37,799 nucleotides of DNA from Echinococcus granulosus (Eukaryota > Platyhelminthes > Cestoda > Cyclophyllidea > Taeniidae), in contig NW_020170454.1 of the NCBI RefSeq assembly GCF_000524195.1, positions 372,293 through 410,091 on the forward strand. Reading direction: 5' to 3'. Positions 12,580 through 25,259 of the stretch are shown one piece after another. A model generated the notes under the pieces. That model was given only the letters and a program-made list of their open reading frames with translations. It was not told the origin of the DNA and ran no database searches. Positions within the stretch are counted from its first letter, which is position 1. Every line of letters starts with the position of its first letter. Position numbers and translations under genes: made by a program.

Positions 12580-12800
12580 CTGATTTATTCACATATCCCT
12601 CATCATAGCAAGATATGTAACTCAATTCTGCATTTACTACTCATCCATCTGTCCTTCCACTGATTTGAACATTCTTTGTTCCCACATCTAGTGTCCATCC
12701 ATCTCACATCCATTTATTCATTTTACGCATCCCCGTGTACTCTCATCCATTTATCTAAGCTTTGTTCCTTCCATCTATTCATTATGATACCACCCATCCA
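12580..12800. repeat. Degenerate CCAT/ATCC tetranucleotide tract
   Basis: Repeated CATCCAT, CCATCTATTCAT and CATCCATTTAT words occur through this stretch, diverged from a simple (ATCC)n/(CCAT)n microsatellite. The ORF at 12676-12939 is a by-product of the repeat. A similar tract lies at 19440-19700, and one on the opposite strand (GGAT, AATG) at 30150-30430. Confidence 0.6.
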
Positions 12801-14784
12801 CGCGTCACTCTCTGAGTGCACCGCTTCATTCGCTTTGATCCCATTTTTCACCTCTCCACGCATTCCAATTGGATTCACATATCAAGTACCCATGTGTCCC
12901 CTGTCCAACGTTAGTTATAACGACAAAATATCACCTTGAATCTATTCCTTAAGAATTTAGGGAAAATTTACTTTCTCTTCTTGCAATTATAGTCACTAGT
13001 TAATTTTCAAATTATTTTGAGCCCTGGTTTTAAGCTTTTGCTCTCTTTAGACACCTACCCATCACACAGTTATTGTGGTGCCGGCATCCACCACTCGCTC
13101 TGCCCATGACATGCTGCGCACCTACGTGTCACATTATCCATCGCCAAGTTGATTGACAGTACCATTGTTAATGCTAATGTACCTGGAGGTCATATTATAT
13201 GCATTGGGGGTGTTCTTTTCTGCATTTTAGAGGTTAATTACCGCAGACGTTGGGGTGCCAACAGAGGAGAAAGGCCAAGTCAGGCCTTGGGAGAAGCTTA
13301 AAACCTACACAATGAAGAGATGTTACACAACGGATCTTGTGTAGAGCTTTATGTGCTGTTTGTAAACAAGTCGTTACTTCCTTTATTTACTGATTCCTAC
13401 AGCATGGTCTATTCCATTGATCTAAAGAAATATCATTATATCCTTTTAACTGGTCCGAGTGAATCATAAATGATTGCCTCACTAGCACACTACTAAATGG
13501 CGTCAAATTAGCCATCGGATAGAACCGAGGAGGCCGGATTGGCTATGGCGCGCACAAATGGCGGCATAGTAGAACAATGCAACCCATTCCAAGCTGAATA
13601 TAGTGGCAGCAGTCCAGTTCTACATGGTCCAAAGTGGGAAACGGTTTTGTTTATCGAAAGGTGCTAATATACTGGTTGCACTTTTATACACTTCCTCCTA
13701 GGTTTAACGCTACTAAAATTTTATTCATAGAAACATCATTATTGGATGCAGCATTTCAGTTGCCCTATTATCTCATTCCTGTGCTTCTGCAGTCCGATGG
13801 TTGATTTAGCTCTGCGCTTAAGTTAGGAGGCACTTCGTCCTCCTAAGGCGATTGCAGCATCACTCTGCGACATGGCTTGGGGGCCATGCCACCAGTCCCT
13901 CAGCTATCTCATGCGCCACCAACGACCGCTCTTTTGTAGTACTCTGTCTTATTGCTACCTCAGACTTCAAAGTAGATTTGGTGCACCACAAATGGGCTTG
14001 AATAGGCATAAATGGACACAGACGTGGCACTAGAATTGGTTCTAGCTATGTTATCTGGTGCGTACAACAGATGGTCGAAAATTGTACCTGTTATAGAGGA
14101 ATGGTATTGAGAACTGATGATGAGCGGCAAACTTTAACGGTGCGGTAATCACACATAAATTTGACTTTAGTCACTATAACATGATGTAGTAACCGCAATG
14201 TGTCCCAGTGCTGCTAACTGTTTAATGAAATAATAGTTATATTGCATGTACGTTCCAAACCAAACTTATTTTTGGGTCTTGTTTTAGATTTAGGCAAGCC
14301 TGATTTATTACTAAATGTATCGCAGGATGGCCTTATTTATTCTTAATCGGCGTGTTGTATCCTCGACATATAGTCTGACTTCTAGCACAGACATACGCAT
14401 GCAGGTTTACTTGCTCTATACGGGCAGACGTTTCATACTACTTAAAGCGATTAGCTGGGAATTCTCTTTTGTTGGATTTTTCGGTCTAAAGTAAAGAGTG
14501 GATAATTTATCCCAAACGGAAGAACAATATCTGGCAGAGAAAATCATCGAAGTGATTTGGGAGTATCGTTTAAGCAGTTTTATAAGCCTACTGCGTGGAT
14601 ACCTACTAAAGTAAAAGGTGCTCTAGGCGTATCCATGCTATTTGTGACTGTAAAATCGTTTGGTCCGCAGTTGGTTGCCTCTCCACCACTACATTTGATT
14701 CACAGATACTCCTACATTCCAAACTCATTTTGTCCTTTCTTTTTTGATCCCTCTCCATTTTACACATATACTCAAACAAAATTA
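12801..14784. other. Non-coding stretch, nothing recognised
   Basis: No coding exon, RNA gene or clear repeat could be supported on either strand here. Confidence 0.5.
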
Positions 14785-14914
14785 TTGCATCATTGGGTGT
14801 TACAATGGATCTTTCGAAAATATTACCAAACGGATGGGTAGAATGTTAAAATCATCGTTTTGATTAGAGGATAAAACGACATTCTGATGGTGAAGTGTCT
14901 CCATCCAAGTCACC
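14785..14914 (+). repeat. Dispersed repeat family R1, copy 2
   Basis: This is the direct-orientation partner of 8954-9088. The strongest blocks are CATCATTGGGTGTTA, ATTACCAAA, GGGTAGAAT and GTCTCCAT. Sequence to the left also shares an ACTCAAA word, so the family may extend by some tens of bases. The two copies lie about 5.8 kb apart. Confidence 0.6.
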
Positions 14915-16540
14915 TTTTAATACAACGATGGCCACGAAATTAACAGAGGTGGGACCTGAAGGACGATTGAGGGCAGAAAGCTTGGAGATGACAGGGCAAA
15001 ATTGAATGTGTTAACACAAATGGGGTTAATTCCTCCGTTAAGTATTTCGAAAGGCAAAACCGTATTTGTGCATAAGCAAACATTATTCGAAAAATCGGTC
15101 AGCATTGCATGTTGCGGAATTGCTACTTGGAAAGACTTAAGAGTGAATTGAGAAATGGACATTAAGGCAAATATTTACATTGGAAGCTATCCCTTAGGCA
15201 GCTACATAAGCGCAAGCGGCTCATTCGGGTATTTTACTCAGTAAAACCAAAAGCCTATGAAGGAGTGATGCTAATACAAACGTAAAGTAAAAGCACGTAA
15301 GGAAATGAGAGGATTTGTTAGGGCATTTTTTTTGGCACGAATGCTCTTTTGCGAGAGGTTCATTACCTATGCGCAAAAATCATTTAATGTGTGCTAATCG
15401 AAATTTATCTGCAAATGTAAGAGCAAATTAATGAAAAGTGGGTAAAGTGAGATGAAGAAGTTGCCAACAATTATTTGACAAAGCTATTCATGTATGTCAC
15501 ATTCTGAAAGTCACCAGCCAAGAACCAGTGAGGCGCAGATTCGGGTGATTGGATGGGTGAATTGAGAAGAAGCATGCTGTCACTGCAGTGATTTAAAACT
15601 TCTAAGGCTTTATTGGTCAGAAAAGTAAGCCTAAAAGGAAAGCAGATGTTGGTTCTGTAGTACAGAATTATAATTAATATTATTGAAGCAGGCTCCCGTT
15701 TTTGATGTCTTTCACTAAGTGAAAAAGAGATACACGAAAATTAAAGCACCGTGAAGACACGACCTGATGTAACAAATGAGCGTGAAATATTTATCAGCAA
15801 CAGAATGGAAGATGTGTTGTTCAGCCCCATGTGATTGAGAGTAATTTGTGCTGATCCACACCAAGACGTCATCAGGATCTGCTCATTTTGGTACCACATC
15901 GACTCATTCCACTGAGTATTTCTCCTTCAACTTCCATGATTCGCAAATGCCTCACAGTACGACTTCAATGGAAATTAGAATTTAATTTCTATCCTGAGCA
16001 ATGGCTACGACATTTAATATAAGGCCATCAGTGTGCATACTCGGTATCAACTCTAGGTTTATGCTTTGTCACCGTGTGTCAAATTCAGATTTATGCGGCC
16101 CTACATACAAATACGTCTCTTCTTCCCATTGGCATATCAGTTCCAAATTGACTGTTGTTTTAATTCTGTTTTTAAAGACTAGTGACTGCAATGGATTGAT
16201 GTGTGTGAAGAGAAGTTGAAGTCAGTAAAATTTTAATAATTTACAGACACACCAATAATCAGCTCCACTGGTACTTCATTTAAATGTTGCTGAAGGGAGT
16301 GATTGCTCTTATGGAATGGTGGTGGTATTAGAACCACATTAATTTGATAGTGGGGTTGGTTGCACGCCAAAATGAAGTTGAGGTAGCTGTTACTGATATA
16401 CTTATTGATGAAAATGTAATAGGGGGCCTAGTATATTCTGTAGTGTAATTTACCATCTTTATAAACCACTGAGATGAAGGATCTACTATGAATGAGCGTG
16501 GTTGTGAAAAAAGTGGTGCTGCGGTAAACTAAAAGGCTAG
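14915..16540. other. Non-coding stretch, nothing recognised
   Basis: Only short ORFs with AT-driven composition are present. No splice-consistent exon or RNA gene was seen. Confidence 0.5.
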
Positions 16541-16776
16541 GACAATTGACTGATTTCCTGTGGCGACTTGGTGAGCTGCAAATCCCACTGTTATGCAATC
16601 TCCTGCTTCTGGAAGCAAAACAACTAGCCACCTCTACTTTGAAACCTTATTGCAAAACTATTTACTTTCACTTACTAGCCGATTACTCGCTGGTTCAGCT
16701 TCCAAATGAGTTGTCAATTGACGCCCACCCAGAAGCAAAGGAATGGCTTCTCACAGGCCTAAAACTCTTTGCCTGA
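16541..16776 (+). CDS. Candidate terminal exon, helical protein end, unknown
   Basis: After a possible acceptor (GGCTAG, 16540) the frame is open to TGA at 16774-16776, about 78 codons. Codon use is coding-like. The translation is Leu-rich and predicted helical: LTDFLWRLGELQIPLLCNLL, then EAKQLATSTLKPYC, HLLADYSLVQLPNEL and HPEAKEWLLTGLKLFA. This resembles the end of an alpha-helical repeat or cyclin-like fold, but I cannot name a family. The acceptor lacks a strong pyrimidine tract. A stop codon (TAA) lies in frame just upstream near 16524, so it is either a real last exon or a fragment of an old copy. Confidence 0.35.
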
Positions 16777-19439
16777 AAGGCTGTGGCCGGCTTTCGTGCA
16801 TTATAAGTAAATCATCCAAATTTTCAGATGCAACTTGAATTACGTTTAAATGGAACTCCTGCTATGCAACTTAAAATGAGTTGTGGGCAATGCTGACGAT
16901 TGCATTTTGGACACCGTTAAGGAAGCGCAAGACGGTTACGGAAAAGGGACATGTCTCACATGGTCAATCACTTAAAACAATTGTTGCAAGACTTGTTTCA
17001 GTTTGCCAAAGGTGTAAAAGTTTTGGCTACCATAAATGTCTTGCAAATTCGAAGTATGTTGCATTGAAATGTTAAATCCTGTGTTGTGTAAGGGTACACG
17101 TAAAGCGCGCTTAAAATAAGATGTGAGTGGTTGTGGTATTTCCATTTCTCTGTCTTGAGCTTTCGAGGTTTCAAAGCGAATTAAATAACTGCTGTTCCAT
17201 TGCTTGTCGTCTTCTGTGGGAAAAATACTACTCACTTCCTCGTCTAAGAAGGCACTAAATCCAAAACTTACTTGTAGTACAGTCTCGAGTCAGGCCGAAT
17301 TAAGATTATCTGAACCTAGGCTGGCCTCTGCCCGTTCCGTGAGGACAGCTTGTTGTGTATCCTCTGCATGTATTGTTCTTTTATCTTTCTCGGGGTAATT
17401 TGCACCACTAGTATGGAAAGCCGACATCCCAGATACGACAACAGGTAAGGCATCAGGGAGGACACAAGTGAGTTAGAGCAAAGGCGAGTTGAAGAGACAC
17501 CCTTTTGGCGAAGGGTCAAGGAATAGTGATCTACTTGACCACTTATACTACCTGGGTCCTTTCTGATAGTAATGCTACCCTATGTTCACCTATCATGTGA
17601 TCGTCCACCTCACTCGATGATCTAGAGTTTAGTGAACACAGTGAACAGAGACTACGAAGGCCACGCAGGAGAACTGGACTAAACACCTAATTTTGAATTG
17701 GCTAAAGAGAAATACATACGAAACATGGACATTGAGGCAATTTTTACGAATAAATGATGCCATTACCAACCACAAACACGTGGTACAAACTTCCATGATT
17801 ACTATATCTACGTCAAATGTCAGTGCATGCATTTTGCGGTAGTCAGAGGCGTCGGTCAAATGGTAAGCTTAACTGACTGCAAGTGAGATGGTGGAGGAGT
17901 TTGTTTGAAGACGGATCACCTAAATCGGAGGCAGGTTGCAACGTGTGCTCTTCTACTGCACTTTGATTGTCTCGAGTTAGTCAACGCCAATGCCACCATC
18001 ACCTTCACACCACTTTCCCAACCTCATAGACACAAACTATCAGTTTGCTCAAACAAGAACACACATTACCGACAGGGTATGCAGTAATTAAAATGGTGAG
18101 GACAGTTGCGCCTCAAAGAAATCGCAGCCTAAATGTTCACGTCTGTCAAAGCAATATATATGTACAAAATTCCCCACTCCCGAGGAGTCCCGTTTTAACA
18201 TCCTCAGGATTATCATTCGGACGATGCGAAGATGTGACCACTGAGCTAGGCTGACGCACTATTGTGTAGCTGAATGAAGGTCCGATGCACAAGCCCAGAA
18301 TGACCTCCTGTTCTCATAAATATGCACAACAGAGGATCATTAAGGGACGTCCACCCCACCCACTTGCCTTTCGTCCTCTCCAGAAGAAGGAAGAGAATTT
18401 GAAGATAATGCTGGGAGATATGCATGGCACTTTGTCCCTGTTGCATAAATGTCTAATGCAGATCAAGGTGTTACTTCCGTTAATGCGCGTGTAGTTCATA
18501 TATGACATTACAATTCTGTAAGAGAAAGGAGGAAATATATCGGAGCAAAAGCATTTTTTTTTCCTCGTCACTTCATTTCTGCTCGTTTGAGTGTATTGAT
18601 GAGCCTCTGTGCTTAATTTCTAGATTGAAACTAAATGAACAGCGGGCGACTGCGTGTAATAATATGTTGGCAAGTGAACCGGCCTCTCGTCTCCGGAAAC
18701 TGTGAGGTAACTATAATTAATGTCTCTAGAAGCTGCGGATGGCTGACGATATGGCATAGCACTGGTAGTTTCTTGGTGGCTAGAGGAAGGCCACGGGAGC
18801 CATCTCTGGTGGTTTTGAAAGACATCCGGCAAAACGCGTAAGAGACGCTATTGAGTACTGTGTGATGGATGGATACAGGTCACTGGAGTTGTACAGAGTT
18901 ATTCACTTCCCCATCATCAGGGCTACTGACCATTCTATTGTTCGAGTTGACAGGGGATTGCCATTGTACAGGTTACCAGACTGTTTAAGCCACTAAGCAA
19001 ACGTGTTGTATTGCTCAGAAATCATTTTGGAACGCCACTATCCCACGAAAAATTCCATTTATTGGAAGTGTGGTAATTTTCGTTGGCTCAAGGGACAGCG
19101 TTAAACACCTTACATGTAGGATTAATGGATGGATGTGCGGTGCTTCACAGTTTGACGTATGCACCATCTAATACTGCATCGACAACTGCGTGAACTGCTA
19201 ATTGTAGAGCAATCAGTATACAAGTCGTCAATGCACATGTCCTTTTAGGCAGCTGTGTATGAGAAGTCAGGATCGACAGTGTGAGCGTATATTAGCCAAC
19301 TAAGGAAGGAGCGACGAAGGCAGAAAGTGGGAAAGAAAGTCATTGCAGTTCATCTGGCCATGTAAGAAATATTTTTCCAATTGCAGTCTGTCTTAGGTAA
19401 TATCAATCAATCTAAAGTGACAGGGCATAGCTGGAAGCA
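16777..19439. other. Non-coding stretch with many short overlapping ORFs
   Basis: A Ser-rich frame at about 17189-17398 (SSVGKILLTSSSKKALNPKL) is slightly coding-like and has a GTGAGG site inside, but it has no convincing acceptor. The overlapping short ORFs at 18.0-18.9 kb on both strands show no conserved motif. No RNA gene was recognised. Confidence 0.4.
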
Positions 19440-19700
19440 TTTTCGGTATCACATTTCCATTCCTTATCCAGCCCCCATTCATCAATCCATCTATCTATCC
19501 AACCACCTCCTGTTCACCCACCACACTATTAATCCATCCAAAAACGCTAGTTCAGCCCAATTCCATGGCTTCTTCATACATCCAGAACTCTTTCCTGTAT
19601 CCATCCGACCATACATTAATCCACCCATCCATTTACATCTTCGTCATAGGTACACCCATACCTCTACTCATTCATCTACATATCCACTAACTTTTCATCC
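19440..19700. repeat. Degenerate ATCC/CCAT tetranucleotide tract
   Basis: Words such as ATCCATCTATCTATCC, AATCCATCC, CATCCGACC and CCACCCATCCATTT run through this stretch. The 171-codon frame at 19381-19896 is open mainly because this repeat lacks stop codons in that frame. It reads HPPIH-like low-complexity peptide and is not a credible gene. Confidence 0.65.
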
Positions 19701-20633
19701 TGTCATTTGTTCCTCTTCTGCATTCCTCTACCCCATGCAGTGCAACCTTGATTCCAGCAACATTTTTGATAATTTATGTTTTGCAAAAGTTGGTTCCCCC
19801 GCTTTTTGCTTCTCCGAATCCCGGAAAAATTTTCCTTCGGAATCTTTTTTGATAGAGTTTAAATTCATATTTTTAAAATCAATGCTACTCCCATGAGCAC
19901 ATCGTCAGCTATTATAAAATTGGTAAATTTGACTAAACGCAGCAGAACAAATCGCACATGTCCATAAAATTAACCAATCGGCAGATAGTCTCAACTATGC
20001 AGTTGTCAGTGGGGCAGTCCATGCAAAAGTTTGTCCATTTTCGAAGCAAATGGAACTGCTACATGCATCTATTTAGTAGTTTGATTTCAAAGTATGCGTT
20101 TGAAGCCACAGTTTTAGCGAGCAAGTACGTAAGATTGAAGCAATTAAAAGTACTAATGACAACTGTCAACAGACATGATGGGAAATCAAGATATATGCTA
20201 AAGTAAGAAAAATGCCCTAAAAAAGCAAACGACTATGGAAATTACATAAAAAAGAAGATCAAAATGAGCTTTATATAGACCTTGCAAAAAGCAGTCAACA
20301 CACTATACGATCTAACCTCCAATTCGCCTTGCATTTGGCATTTTATTGAAGACTTTAATGCTTTCAAATAAATTTCCCCCCTGAAAAACTCCTTTAAGAC
20401 ACTGGCGAATTGAGAAACCGCTTTTCTTTGCATTATATTAATGAACTTAATTAACCCCTTTTTAAATTTCTTCTTGAATTATGCATATTTTTTACTCCTG
20501 TAAACTGCTTCAGTAAATTTTCATTAGTGGTTCTAACATTTTACTGATCCCTCCGCAGTATTGCTGAACAAATTAATAATGTTTTAACGTTTATAGTGGG
20601 AATTGGTATTGCTTTACTCTACCTTTTAAACAA
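19701..20633. other. AT-rich stretch, nothing recognised
   Basis: Runs of A and T dominate, and no coding or RNA feature could be supported. Confidence 0.5.
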
Positions 20634-21140
20634 AATTAGTTCTCTCCACCTTTTTAGCTATTAAGCTCAACGCCTGTTCTCGCTTGGAATTCGAAAGTGT
20701 GTTAAATTTTCTTCATGCCTTTTAACGCAATCAGATCGCTTGTCATTATTAGTGATCAAACGTACCACATTTCACCGGTTGGCGTACAATTTGATAACGA
20801 GTGTCAATTAAGTGTTTAAGCAGATTTAGTTCTCTCCTCGTTATCAGGGACCAAAAAAACACGTTTTATCCTTTAGCAAACAAAATTATGGCGGATTATC
20901 AGTATGCGTATTAGCATTTTGTTTTCGCTTTTCATCATTAATGGTCAAACTATTCCTGCTTCAGCGGTTAGCGCCCTATTTGATAGCGAGCTTTTAATTT
21001 ATGCTTTGAGCATACTTACTTCACTCTTCAACGTTACCAATCAAACTGAACACCTTCTATCGGTTAGCGTGGGAAACTATGGCGAAGCTTCTTCATGTGT
21101 TTCAACATGTGCAGATCGCTCCTCAGTAATTGTGAGCAAA
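20634..21140 (+). repeat. Degenerate tandem duplication, ~190 bp period
   Basis: TTAGTTCTCTCC occurs at about 20637 and again at about 20826. The sequence that follows aligns at the same ~190 bp offset: TTGTCATTATTAGTGATCAAAC near 20739 against TTTTCATCATTAATGGTCAAAC near 20929, then CGGTTGGCG against CGGTTAGCG and GATAACGAG against GATAGCGAG. A third partial copy follows near 21037-21115 (ATCAAACTGAAC, then CGGTTAGCG). The spacing to this third copy is only about 100 bp. Confidence 0.6.
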
Positions 21141-24004
21141 ATAAACACCTTCAAAGATTATCCTTTGAACATATTCAGTTGTCTCTGCATTATTTGCGAT
21201 TAGGCTGAACGTAATGCAGCTGCTAAAAACCGAAGTTGTCGTAATTTTTCGAATACGGCTTTTAGATGGTGCATTCAAAATGATATTTGACGTTTTTCGA
21301 TTTCGACATGTCTGTCTGGAAAGAGCTTTGCCCTCTATTATTTGCTCTACTTAAATCCACCGCGTTTCGTCGGTAAAACCGCAATGGCCCAACTGTTGTG
21401 TCAAAACAAATGGATTGAGGTGAATAAAGTAGGTTGCGTTCGGGAGAATCCAAGTGGGTGGATACTTGGCGTTTGAAAATCGTGCATTTAACATTACGTT
21501 AGTACTGCAAATGATATTAAATGATTACTTAGTAATTCCACTTTGCTATTAATTCCTTCGTTTAAAACGCAACTTTAAATAAGCCGAACAAATTGTAAAT
21601 GCTATTTCTTTTCCAAGGTTTTCTCCTAGTTTACCTAACTACTGCTCAAGTTCCTCAAATTGCTACTGTGATGCAGTTCATCAAAATGGTCTTTTAAATA
21701 TCCACCCTTCCCATTTATCCTTAAGGCCAGTTTGTCTTTGTTAAAAAAAAAAATTTAGTTCGATGCATTTTCAATCGAAATGTCCTCTAGTAGTGTCGGC
21801 TAGCAAAGTCCTACCCGAAACCATGCTTCTATTGCATTTTAAATCCGTCAAGTAAGTGAAGGTGTAGGGTAGAGCTGACTCGTAGTTATTAAACAATCTC
21901 CTTCTCCCACCAAAATGGGAGCCGTGAAAGCATTTGGATTCGCACCAGGGAATACAGGACAAAGAGATGTTGGCTAAGGTGTGTGTCGGGCGTGCAAAGG
22001 CTAGACTTATCGATGCGTAATGTGGTATTTCGACAGGTGTGGCACATTAATCAAGAGTGTTAATTCCAAAAGCGGTTACGTTTGATCAGTATTTTCCAGG
22101 ACGTGCAATTCGGACCCTTGTTGATGGAAATAAAGCATCGAGGCGACTAAGTCTCACATCGTGAGCCTTAAAACGAGCCTTTTAGCAGTCACTGATACAG
22201 TGGTTACACCAGTACTCAGTGGAGATGCTACTGATGTTCACTATGGATGTGGAAGAGAAAAACAGCTATGGAGTTGTGAACGAGAGGCATTAAGTCATGT
22301 TGGTAAATAAACGATCGCAATTTGTCCCTCTTTACTTCATCAGTTAATTTAATGGATTAAAGCGTCACTTTAGCGGTATTACATTTAGCTGAAGTTAAAA
22401 CGTACGGTTTTTATTTAACAGATGGTAAATTTCAAAGCCTGGACAATCTTTTGCCTCTATCCGGGAAGATGCCTTTTTGATGTTTCACTAAAGCAGACCA
22501 AGTTGTGCATGTTGAAGCCTGTCTTAGCTGTAAATGTATGAATTGGTCCCAAGAAATATTTTAGCCAACAAAGTTGAGATAAAAGCTTTCAAAGAAAAGT
22601 CAGTTTAACATGGTTATCCATATCTGTATTTTACGCATACTGTCAGCCATCACACATTTTGCCACAATTCACCACGGCTGTCCACTTACCAATCTCCATG
22701 TTCCCATTACTAATTTTCGGAGGCATCTGCACCGTATCATATTAGCTGTCATGTATGCTATGTAAATCTGGAAGTTAATGAATTAGGAGCAAAATTCATG
22801 GATGCACACATAGCAGTCGTAGTCATGTCTCTGATTAAGGAAGCCAATCTGCAACCTGTGAACAGTACGCGCTCACTTAATCCTGATTTCTTTCACTTAT
22901 ACGGAAGAACTTGTTGCGTTTAGTCGCCGTTAGACCATCAAACTCCAATGTCAGTTTTGTCCTAGGGCGACGAAAATAATTGCACAGTTCGTTGATGTTT
23001 GAAGTACTTGAATGGTTGCTAACTTCACGACTTTCCGCTGCTGCATTGCTGTATACTACGTATAAAACTCCATCGCCATTTACTTGTTTCCATATAATGT
23101 AAATGTATACGTTGCAACTTATCTACTTGGTGTTTTGGCTTATTGTTAACAATGGGAAGTCTTTGTACACATTGAGGAAGTAGTTCGGCTTCGACTAATG
23201 TTGTGCACCCACCCAGTGTCCAGGCCAGACAGCGCTATCCTACAATTCATCGGTCCTGTGATGTCAACGAATTGTGTGACAGAGGGCAGATTGCTAACAA
23301 GTAGCGCCAGATAGATCCAATGCCTCAGTCATTTAGAGGTGAAATGGCTGAAATGGAATAAATTAACAGATTAACTGAACTAATGACCATTTATTGTGTG
23401 GTAGCAAAAAGCAACGATTAAAAGACGGCATAAATTTATGGGAATTTTGAGATTTGACGACATTACATGCATTTATGTGACAGTTAAGTGAAAGGCAATT
23501 TCCACTCTGTCTTGATAAATGTCAAAACTAGAGAGGCATTTTAGCTGTTTCAGGATAGACAAAGGCCAACCGAATAAAAGACGAAGCTGCAAGGGGCATA
23601 TGAAATAATAATATACCACGCTGGTCAGGATACGCAGCAGTCTATCAGCACAGTAGGTGTAATGAATTGACATTTGCTTGGGTGAGCTTCAGTCCTGTCG
23701 AGTTTTAAACCAGAATACGTAAGTGATGGACGCCCATCAGTGCAGATGTCCTCCGTGCTAACCGATCGGTGTAAGCTGAAAGCATGGCCTCTGTGGACGT
23801 GAATACAGTTTAAGTGAGGAAACACAAGATAGTTCAGATTTCATATTTCCTAGTATAATAGGATTATTAGCAGATCTATTGTCGGTGCGTGACAGTATAC
23901 AGCATGTGAAACTCCCCGGAGGCAACAAATCAATGACACACAGAAAGGTCAGGAATTACGAGAAAAAAAAATTGAGAAAAGCGGAGCAGTAGAGTTTGCG
24001 ATTT
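21141..24004. other. Non-coding stretch, nothing recognised
   Basis: A run of A near 21745 and several short ORFs are present. None is coding-like or bounded by convincing splice sites. Confidence 0.5.
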
Positions 24005-25195
24005 TCCCCTATCAAGCGAAGAAATGTGGCTCTAGCTTTGGTATATATGACTAAGCGAATCTCATTTCATCTCACCTCATTGATATGATGACCGATTTAA
24101 GGCAGTATGCCTCTATAAATTTAGGTGGTACGGCTCTGCTTTTGGTATAGATGAACAAGCACAGTACATCTCGACACATATGTAGCGTCCCGAGACTCCC
24201 TGAAGACGAAAGAAGACACAGTACTCGGGCAGAATACATGTATTCAGCACAGAGAAGGTGCCTGGGCTATTGGCATGGCCCGAAAGGCCAGCCCACCCAG
24301 CGAGGCACAGGGAGGCTAATTCAAAGCACGAAAGTGGCGCCTCACCAATACCGAGGGATAAACCACTATCGTATTACACATATCATAGATATAATGACCG
24401 ATTTGAGACGGCTTTTTCTCTGCTAATTAGAAAAAATTTGGTTTAATTGTGGTATAATGAATGAGCATAGCGCAACTCAACATATTTCAGAGATTTAACG
24501 ACTAATTTGAGGTCAATTTTTTCATCTACAAATTGAATAAATTCGAATCTAAATTTGGTAATCATAACTAAACAAGTCTCATCCAGCCTCATTTCACCTC
24601 ATAGATTCCGTGACAGATTAGAGGCTATCATCCCTACAACAACTAAATAATTTGGACTTTTAAACTGGTATATATGGCTAAGCATAACACATCGCAAAAT
24701 GTACCCGAGAATAACTGGCGGAATTGAGAAGAGTTCCACCAACCATACGAATTAATATTTGGCTCTTGCTTTGATAATAACGACTAAGTAAACCGCATTC
24801 TATCGCCTCTTTTATTTCAGGCGATTTTTCGTCTACCAAATGAACAAATCCGGCTCTCGCGTTGGAAATCTCAGCCGATCTCATCTAAGTTCATTGACTT
24901 CATGACCGATTTGAGGTACATTTCCCTCTACCAAGTGAACAAATTCGGCCCACACTTTGGTATACATCACTATGCGCATCGTGTCGCATCAAATCTCAAC
25001 GATTTGTTGGTTGATTTTAGACATGTCTCCTCCTACCAAGTGAAGAAATTCGGCCCTCATTTTGGTATACATGACTTTGCTAAACGCACACTATTCCATC
25101 TCATCGATTTGCGTACAGATTTGAGGCCATTTTTTCTTTGGTATGCATGAGTGAGCAAGTCTCATCTCATCTGCTCTCTGTAAGATTTGACCCTA
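24005..25195 (+). repeat. Tandem array of about ten ~105 bp units
   Basis: Each unit contains, with variation, a GACCGATTTGAGG-like word, a TCTACCAAGTGAACAAATTCGG-like word, a TTTGGTATACATGACTAAGC-like word and CTCATCTCA. The TTTGGTATA landmark recurs at about 24036, 24141, 24451, 24554, 24665, 24771, 24861, 24957, 25060 and 25137. Spacings are about 105 bases, apart from 310 between the second and third (explained by the insertion at 24181-24378) and shorter steps near the right end. The units are well diverged, so the array is old. Short ORFs inside it are repeat by-products. Confidence 0.85.
24181..24378. mobile_element. Solo-LTR-like insertion in the tandem array
   Basis: A 198 bp sequence, GC-richer than the array, starts TGTAGCG and ends ATTACA, the TG...CA form usual for LTRs. 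It is flanked by CATA on both sides (24177-24180 and 24379-24382). The shared direct repeat can be drawn as ACACATA if the right boundary is moved three bases. Deleting it with one flank copy restores an uninterrupted repeat unit and brings the landmark spacing from 310 to 108 bases. The size would suit the LTR of a TRIM-type miniature retrotransposon, known in taeniid cestodes, but I have not matched the sequence. A short-TIR DNA element (TGTA...TACA) is the alternative. Confidence 0.65.
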
Positions 25196-25259
25196 CGCAT
25201 CATATTTCATAATTTTTGCCATTACCAATCCAGGTCCTCTGCGTGGCTAACATTTTGCG

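Noticed and set aside
19381..19896. 171-codon open frame on the + strand
   Set aside because: It is open because an ATCC-type repeat lacks stops in this frame; the peptide is low-complexity Ser/His/Pro/Ile with no domain.
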